Shown in pieces: positions 58,567 through 64,000 of a stretch of 64,000 bases of DNA; the stretch's first letter is position 1; every line of letters starts with the position of its first letter. The position numbers were made by a program, and so were the translations under genes. Below the pieces are notes generated by a model. It did not search any database, was not told the origin of the DNA, and was given only the letters and a program-made list of their open reading frames with translations. Source of the stretch: Weissella hellenica (GTDB taxonomy: Bacteria > Bacillota > Bacilli > Lactobacillales > Lactobacillaceae); NCBI RefSeq assembly GCF_005405545.1, contig NZ_BJEG01000003.1, positions 1 to 64,000 on the forward strand, in the 5' to 3' direction.

Positions 58567-59187
58567 TTACCTCCGTTTTGCAAAATCATCGTGTTTACGT
58601 TGCATAATGGTTTCGATTTCTGTAAAAGTTATTGGGCTACCCCAGGTAGGTCGTTCTACTGATGTTAAATATTCTAAATCAGCGCTATCAATACCCACAT
58701 TTATATTTTCAGGAATAGCTACCATTGTATGATGAATATGGCCATGCAAATTAATACTATTCTGAGTCTTCCCAAAAATTAACGGATAATGCGTTAAGAA
58801 AAATTGATGGTGATTTGCTTTAACGATACAGCCCACATCCTCGAAAGCATACTTGGTATGGCCATCGCTTAAAATTGGATTATGATTACTTAAATATTTA
58901 AACAATGATCGCGTGTCATGATTTCCCTTAATCAAGGTGATGTGACCATTAAGCTGCATCAAAATCCGTGCGACTAATTCATTTGCATGCTTTTCAGGTC
59001 GTACGTGATTCATCATCGCCACATCTCCTAAATGATAAACTCGATCATGTTCAGTTACACGTGCATTCCATGCGGTTATTAACCCCTTATGTTCATCATG
59101 AATGTTCTCATACGGCCGTGGTGAAAAATGTTGACTAGTGAGTAAGTCTTCATGGTAAAAATGCGTATCTGCCGTAAAAAAAATCAT
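58567..59187 (-). CDS. Calcineurin-like metallophosphoesterase
   Basis: A 206-residue phosphoesterase. Motifs: FFTADTHFYHEDLL (about 3-16), YHLGDVAMMN, LIKGNHDTRSLF, LTHYPLIFG and NLHGHIHHT, i.e. all five metal-ligand blocks. The substrate is unknown. Of several candidate starts after GAGGT, 59187 has the best spacing. It lies two bases upstream of yunD. Confidence 0.9.
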   Translation of the reverse strand: MIFFTADTHFYHEDLLTSQHFSPRPYENIHDEHKGLITAWNARVTEHDRVYHLGDVAMMNHVRPEKHANELVARILMQLNGHITLIKGNHDTRSLFKYLSNHNPILSDGHTKYAFEDVGCIVKANHHQFFLTHYPLIFGKTQNSINLHGHIHHTMVAIPENINVGIDSADLEYLTSVERPTWGSPITFTEIETIMQRKHDDFAKRR

Positions 59188-59202
59188 CATCAACCTCGTT
59201 TC

Positions 59203-59652
59203 TTAACGTAATTTACCTTGAGCGTAACTATTTAACCACTGTACCAATTGACTAAAATTATCAGGAAAATCATTGTATCCTACAATTGTTCGCTGGTCTT
59301 CATCTGCCATTTTGATGGTTAGCCCCCACTCTTGTACAATACCTGGCTGTTTTTTAGCATAATCATCGCCCCAATCAGCTGTTAACGCTTCTAATTGTCG
59401 TTCAACGCTAGGCCATTGAAAAGTAATATTTTGCCAAACATCGGCAAAAGGCCGTAAATTTTTATCGATTGTAATTTGCAATCGATTTTTTTGAGAAAAA
59501 TCAAAATTTTCATCAGTTATATCCATGATGTCTAAATCTAACGCAGCTGGTGCATTGACATAAAAGGCATGATCAGCTGTCTTTTTAGCATAAATATAAT
59601 CAAATCCCGTTTCTAAATTACCTTGATAAAAAGTTAAATATTCTAATACCAT
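59203..59652 (-). CDS. Hypothetical protein
   Basis: A 149-residue acidic, soluble protein that starts MVLEYLTFYQGNLETGFDYIYAKK (59652). I do not recognise a family; no motif is visible. The start overlaps the peptidase stop region (TAATATG), so it is likely translated by coupling. A Trp pair near 92-101 (DVWQNITFQW) is the only distinctive feature. The position between pepQ and the phosphoesterase suggests one operon. Confidence 0.65.
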   Translation of the reverse strand: MVLEYLTFYQGNLETGFDYIYAKKTADHAFYVNAPAALDLDIMDITDENFDFSQKNRLQITIDKNLRPFADVWQNITFQWPSVERQLEALTADWGDDYAKKQPGIVQEWGLTIKMADEDQRTIVGYNDFPDNFSQLVQWLNSYAQGKLR

Positions 59653-59653
59653 A

Positions 59654-60739
59654 TTATTTATCAATCACAATCAAATCAGTTGTGATCCCCTCAGTTAAGT
59701 TTTCAAAACCATCTGCCGTGACAACAACATCATCTTCAATACGAACACCACCAATATTTGTCAAATAAATACCGGGCTCAATCGTTAAAATCATTCCCGT
59801 TTTAATTTGATCTTCTGCAGGTGCATTGACTGATAAAATAGGACCTTCATGGATATCAAGACCCACACCATGCCCTGTTGAATGCGTGTATTGGTCACCG
59901 TAGCCGGCACTAGTAATAATATCACGTGCTATCTTATCAACTTGACTAACTGCAACACCATCTTTAATTGCTGCAATCGTTGCTTTTTGCGCTTCTAAAG
60001 TCACATCATAAATTTCTTGTAGTTGATCATCAAGTGAACCGAATGCAATTGTGCGCGTAATATCAGATGTATAGCCAGCCACATAATAACCAAAATCAAT
60101 CGTCACTAATTCGCCATTTTCAATTGGCTTGTCCGAATATGTGCCGTGTGGCAAAGCACCGCGATAACCTGAAGCAACAATCGTGTCAAACGATGGCTTA
60201 TCTGCCCCATGTTGCTTCATTTTGTAATCTAATAGATTAGCAATCTCACGTTCAGTCATCCCCACATGTAGTTCTAATAACATGTCATTAAAGCCAGCCA
60301 CAGCAACTTGAGCTGAATGACGAAGCTTCTCTAATTCTTGTTCATCTTTTACTTCACGTAACGCTTCTATCAAATTCGGAACCGGGGCAATGTCAGTACC
60401 AACAAAATTTTCATCAATATAATCAAAATCGCGAAATGGCAATGAATCTTCAAAGCCTAACTTATCAATTTTAAAACGACGAGCAGCGGCCATTGCAACA
60501 CCCCAGTAATTACGTGTTACTAATAATTCAACACCTTCTGGTAATTGATCACGGTAGGCATCTTCATAACGTGAATCAGTAATCAAGGCAACTTGATCAC
60601 CACCAACCAAGACAAGGCCATCACCGGTACCACCAGTAAAACCAGTTAAATATGCCATATTCATGCCATCAGCAATTAATAAACCATCAATTTTTAAAAG
60701 TGTAAACACTTGTCGTACATTTTCAATTCTTGTTGTCAT
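59654..60739 (-). CDS. Xaa-Pro aminopeptidase/dipeptidase
   Basis: A 361-residue M24 peptidase cleaving Xaa-Pro bonds. The N-terminal domain (about 1-125) is followed by the pita-bread fold with the five metal ligands: VTIDFGYYVAGYTSDITRT (two Asp), HSTGHGVGLDIHEGP (His), LTIEPGIY (Glu) and RIEDDVVV (Glu). The start at 60739 (MTTRIENVRQVF) follows GAGGG. The ORF start at 60751 is inside the SD. Confidence 0.92.
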   Translation of the reverse strand: MTTRIENVRQVFTLLKIDGLLIADGMNMAYLTGFTGGTGDGLVLVGGDQVALITDSRYEDAYRDQLPEGVELLVTRNYWGVAMAAARRFKIDKLGFEDSLPFRDFDYIDENFVGTDIAPVPNLIEALREVKDEQELEKLRHSAQVAVAGFNDMLLELHVGMTEREIANLLDYKMKQHGADKPSFDTIVASGYRGALPHGTYSDKPIENGELVTIDFGYYVAGYTSDITRTIAFGSLDDQLQEIYDVTLEAQKATIAAIKDGVAVSQVDKIARDIITSAGYGDQYTHSTGHGVGLDIHEGPILSVNAPAEDQIKTGMILTIEPGIYLTNIGGVRIEDDVVVTADGFENLTEGITTDLIVIDK

Positions 60740-60790
60740 CTTCGCCCTCATTTCTATACTAACTGTATTATAACAAATTGTATCACTTGC

Positions 60791-61903
60791 TTATTGATAA
60801 ACTATTGGCTCGCTTATTAAACATTGACCAATAATCTGCCAATTTAAAGTGACACCAATCCCAACATTTACCGGAACAGGTAGATATCCGTTTTTCACAT
60901 AGGGTAAATCATCCACTATATCAGCCTCATAATAATGATCAAACTGAGAACTATCTGTCGGAATCGTATTAGCCCCCGGCAGACTAGCCAAAATTAAATC
61001 AACTGTGCGTCCTAATCCAGTACCTAACATACCACCAATCCATGGCGTAACCTGTGATTGATTGGCCAATTGAATGGCTTTTTTTGTTTGCATAATGCCA
61101 CCCAATTTCCCCTGTTTGAGCGTTAAAGCTGCCGTGGTATGCTGGTCAATCGCTCTTTTGACATCAGTAAGGTCGTTTAACGACTCATCTAAACTCAATT
61201 TCAATTGCGCTAATCTGGCCTGTGTTTGTCGATGTTTTTCCCATGCTGTTGTTGCATATGGTTGCTCAATAATCGCTAAGCCAGCTTGATCTAACCGTTG
61301 TAAATCTGCTAACCTATCAGCCGTCCAAGCAGCATTTGCATCCAATGAAAACATCTGATTAGGGAATGCTTTCACCAAATCGGCAACCAGCTGCAAATTC
61401 GTTGCCTGGTTAATTTTGATTTTGATTCGTTGGTAGCCTTGTGCAATGGCCTCGATAACTAGCTGTTGGGTCGATTGCCAGTCTTCTTGCATGCCAATTG
61501 CCTGGCTTACCGCAACTCGTTTGCTTTGACCACCTAACAAAGTTGTCAAAGATTGGTGGGTTTGCTTCCCATACGCATCCCAAATTGCCATTTCAATAGC
61601 TGCTTTAGCAAATGACAACGTTGTCTTGGCCGCTAGCCATTCGGCAGCATCTTCTGGTCTGATAAATGTTTGCCCGATTAATAGCTTACTAAGTTTTTGC
61701 ACCATTAATGCTGATTGGTGATGTGTCTCATTAACATATTGACTATCAGCAAATGATTGAATTTCACCATATCCCACAATACCCGTTGTCAACTGCACCG
61801 CAACCAGTGTAATTGGACGTTGACTTGTCGTACCATGAGCCGTTTTAAAAGGCGTTTTTAACGTTAACACCAATGGATAAAGCTTGATTTTTTTAATTTT
61901 CAT
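60791..61903 (-). CDS. menC: o-Succinylbenzoate synthase
   Basis: A 370-residue enolase-superfamily enzyme that dehydrates SHCHC to o-succinylbenzoate in menaquinone synthesis. Motifs: RIKIKIN (catalytic KxK, about 160-166), SLDANAAW (metal Asp), IIEQP (Glu), LDESL (Asp) and LTLKQGKLGG (Lys). The start at 61903 follows AAGGTG; the GTG at 61912 overlaps the SD. A dipeptide epimerase is the alternative, but the men context favours MenC. Confidence 0.88.
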   Translation of the reverse strand: MKIKKIKLYPLVLTLKTPFKTAHGTTSQRPITLVAVQLTTGIVGYGEIQSFADSQYVNETHHQSALMVQKLSKLLIGQTFIRPEDAAEWLAAKTTLSFAKAAIEMAIWDAYGKQTHQSLTTLLGGQSKRVAVSQAIGMQEDWQSTQQLVIEAIAQGYQRIKIKINQATNLQLVADLVKAFPNQMFSLDANAAWTADRLADLQRLDQAGLAIIEQPYATTAWEKHRQTQARLAQLKLSLDESLNDLTDVKRAIDQHTTAALTLKQGKLGGIMQTKKAIQLANQSQVTPWIGGMLGTGLGRTVDLILASLPGANTIPTDSSQFDHYYEADIVDDLPYVKNGYLPVPVNVGIGVTLNWQIIGQCLISEPIVYQ

Positions 61904-61927
61904 CAGAATCACCTTCTAACATCGTTG

Positions 61928-62734
61928 TTAATCAGTCGCAAAATTATTTAAAATATCTGTCACGGTTCCCGTTTGTTCAAAATGTACGTTATGCCCGACA
62001 TGTGATATTTGATGCCAAGTGACTTGTGGTAATTGCTGACTCATACGCTGATTAATCATGGTAAACTTCTGATCATGTACCCCCGTTATTAGTGTAACTG
62101 GTACGTGAAGGAATGACAATTGTCCCCAAAAATTAGGCATCGCACCTGTCCCAAAAAAGTATAATGAATTCGCAACATTTTCAGAGTGCTGATTAACCCG
62201 TTGGTCATGCATAAATTTTTGTTTTACTAGTGGCAAAAGACGTTGACTATTAAATAGTGGCAATTGTTCCCATTCAGAAATAAATTGCTGCATACCTAAT
62301 TTAACAACATCTGCTGCTTTTTTAGTATCAGCAATAATACGTTGTTGGCGTAACCTTTGTGTTGCTAAACCAGCTGTGCCACTTTCTAACACAAGTTTAG
62401 AAATTCTGTTAGGAAACACAGTCGCATAAGCTAATGCTAACCTAGCACCCATTGAATAACCAACTAAATTAACTTTTTTAATGTCCAATTGATTCAATAA
62501 CTCATTCAGATCATTAACCTGTTCACGCCATTGAAATCTTTGTGCTGGCTTAACTACCTGCGCACTAGGTCCGAATCCTAACAAATTTAAATAGATTCGT
62601 GTACCCTTAGGCTGAACATCTTGATATTCAGCCATGCTTCCCATAAAGCCATGCATAAATAACCAAGCTGGTTGACCTGTTCCTATAATCATAGCTTCAT
62701 ATTCATAATTATTTATGACAACTTTTTTGTTCAC
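61928..62734 (-). CDS. menH: MenH, SHCHC synthase-like alpha/beta hydrolase
   Basis: A 268-residue alpha/beta hydrolase. Oxyanion HGFMGS (about 28-33), nucleophile motif VGYSMGARLALAYA (about 95-108), Asp in TLITGVHDQKF and the catalytic His in SHVGHNVHFEQ. MenH removes pyruvate from SEPHCHC. It starts with GTG at 62734, which overlaps the menD stop (GTGA) by four bases. It lies between menD and menC. Confidence 0.87.
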   Translation of the reverse strand: MNKKVVINNYEYEAMIIGTGQPAWLFMHGFMGSMAEYQDVQPKGTRIYLNLLGFGPSAQVVKPAQRFQWREQVNDLNELLNQLDIKKVNLVGYSMGARLALAYATVFPNRISKLVLESGTAGLATQRLRQQRIIADTKKAADVVKLGMQQFISEWEQLPLFNSQRLLPLVKQKFMHDQRVNQHSENVANSLYFFGTGAMPNFWGQLSFLHVPVTLITGVHDQKFTMINQRMSQQLPQVTWHQISHVGHNVHFEQTGTVTDILNNFATD

Positions 62735-64000
62735 GATAGCGCCTCTTTAATAGCTTGCGTTAGTTTTTGATGTGCAACCACATTTTGTTCACGATTACTC
62801 TTAACTTCAATTATCCGTAAACGCGTTGCCGGCTTATGAACTAGTTCATACAACAGATTTAAATCATCGACCGACTTGTATTCCGCATCGTAAAGGCGCG
62901 CAATACGCTCAATCACAATTGGTAACGGGGTCCCAAACATTGGTTCAAAGTAGGCTTTTGCTGCTGCTTGTGGCAAAAAAGAAAAAATACCGCCACCTTG
63001 ATTATTAACTACCACAATTGTCAATGGCACATGGGCCTGATGACTCAACATCAAACCATTCATATCGTGGAATAAGGTCAAATCTCCGGTTAGTAACGTT
63101 GTGGGTTTGCCTGTCATCGCCATACCAAAAGCTGATGAAATCGTACCATCAATCCCGTTAGCACCACGATTAGCGGCTATTTTAATCGAATGGTTTGGCA
63201 CATAATAATTATCCATATCACGAATTGGCATTGAATTAGCGATAAATAATTGCCCATTTTCTGGTAAATCTGCTAAAGCGGCTGGAATTTGATATTCTGC
63301 ACCTTGCTCATCCGTTTTCATCGTAAGTGATAATAACGTTGCCGAAACTTTTTGCCATTGTTCTAAGAAAGTTGCCTTTCTCACCCCTGGTTCAGCAAGC
63401 AAATCTGCTACTACTGCATCCGTATCCGCAATAACTGTTGTTTGTGCATGCCGTGCATGATCATGACCCGCATGTTCTTGACCAATTTGCACCACCGTAA
63501 TTTTAGCATCTCGTAACCAAGCCGTTACTTTAGCTGAAACCGGAGTGCCACCAAAACGTATCACGACTTCTGGTTTTAAATCATCCTTTATGACATCAGC
63601 TGCCAATAGACTATCGATACCACTAATTGCATATTCACTAGGTCTAAAATTACTTAATACATCTGCCAGAACGGGCAATTGATAATGTGCTGCTAATTGT
63701 TTTAATTTTGCAATATTCCAACCGACTTCATCTGGTCCTAACAACATCATTGCTTTAGGTTTACGTAACAATGCAGCTAAAGCTTGCACATTCTGCCAAC
63801 CCATTTGTTGTTGACCTACTAAAATTTGTTGCGTTGCGACTGTTGGCCATGTTTCACCTAAAATTGGCATCAATGGCTTACGTAATGGTAAATTAATTTG
63901 AATGGGCCCAGCTGGCTTAGTCATTGCCAGACCGACTAGTTCTTGCACACGATAATCAATATAGTCTGTCACATCCTCATTATTATCTTGTACAGTGATG
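62731..64000 (-). CDS. menD: MenD, SEPHCHC synthase (5' end outside the window)
   Basis: The C-terminal ~423 residues of a ThDP enzyme joining 2-oxoglutarate and isochorismate. The frame stays open to the window edge (the first codons read ITVQDNNEDVTDYIDYRVQE), so roughly 130-150 N-terminal residues are missing. Motifs: GPIQINLPLRKPL, NRGANGIDGTISSAFGMA and the ThDP motif LTGDLTLFHDMNGLM. It couples to menH by GTGA. Confidence 0.93.
   Translation of the reverse strand, partial: ITVQDNNEDVTDYIDYRVQELVGLAMTKPAGPIQINLPLRKPLMPILGETWPTVATQQILVGQQQMGWQNVQALAALLRKPKAMMLLGPDEVGWNIAKLKQLAAHYQLPVLADVLSNFRPSEYAISGIDSLLAADVIKDDLKPEVVIRFGGTPVSAKVTAWLRDAKITVVQIGQEHAGHDHARHAQTTVIADTDAVVADLLAEPGVRKATFLEQWQKVSATLLSLTMKTDEQGAEYQIPAALADLPENGQLFIANSMPIRDMDNYYVPNHSIKIAANRGANGIDGTISSAFGMAMTGKPTTLLTGDLTLFHDMNGLMLSHQAHVPLTIVVVNNQGGGIFSFLPQAAAKAYFEPMFGTPLPIVIERIARLYDAEYKSVDDLNLLYELVHKPATRLRIIEVKSNREQNVVAHQKLTQAIKEALS

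Overview
The window is a chromosomal segment of a low-GC lactic acid bacterium, most likely a Weissella. The first ~75 bases are the reverse complement of a 16S rRNA 5' end, and the visible start (the GTCGAACGCTTTG region) is the Weissella-type signature rather than the Leuconostoc or Lactobacillus one. The gene order, SD-led starts, T-box leaders, a Phe-type Ddl and a partial menaquinone cluster all fit. Nearly every gene lies on the minus strand, in the same direction as the rRNA operon that leaves the window on the left; only a DedA gene and a hemolysin-III gene are on the plus strand. I see no insertion sequence, prophage, tRNA or CRISPR array.

Layout from left to right. (1) 1-500: 16S 5' end, leader with boxA, and two tandem strong promoters. 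(2) 500-2760: Nudix-like protein, S1-domain protein, cyclophilin, DedA. (3) 2797-9907: the operon folD-xseA-xseB-ispA-tlyA-argR-recN-gmk-rpoZ, transcribed right to left. (4) 10076-12110: an orphan ECF S-component, a hypothetical gene, and nagB with a NagR-type operator. (5) 12249-14530: thrS with a T-box leader. (6) 14551-19735: flavodoxin, mutL, mutS. (7) 19835-25990: yqeG-yqeH-yhbY-nadD-yqeK-rsfS-methyltransferase-tmcAL-yceD, a ribosome-assembly and NAD cluster. (8) 26045-32620: ddl, a DUF2785 protein, a KimA-like potassium importer, and groES-groEL under CIRCE. (9) 32784-39290: ABC-F ATPase, folC, and valS with a T-box leader; a promoter-plus-terminator unit sits between valS and folC. (10) 39312-49233: LysE exporter, hemolysin III, two unrecognised surface or envelope-type proteins, UspA, a 6S RNA candidate, rarA, yueI, prfC, ntdP-like gene and recX. 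(11) 49318-55650: the phosphate cluster pstS-pstC-pstA-pstB2-pstB1-phoU, preceded by an unrecognised Trp-rich protein. (12) 55709-60739: HAD phosphatase, YutD, two metallophosphoesterases, a hypothetical protein and a Xaa-Pro peptidase. (13) 60791-64000: menD (cut by the window edge), menH, menC.

Most of the window is housekeeping: nucleotide, folate and isoprenoid supply, DNA repair, translation and its quality control, and phosphate uptake. The points most worth a second look are the Phe259 Ddl (predicted D-Ala-D-Lac ligase, hence intrinsic glycopeptide resistance), the 6S RNA candidate with a perfect 31-nt palindrome at its 3' end, the ~97-nt transcription unit ahead of folC, the Trp-rich gene with an operator-like repeat, the protein with a cationic amphipathic tail, and the Cys-less PstS. 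I found no clearly new defence or mobile system.
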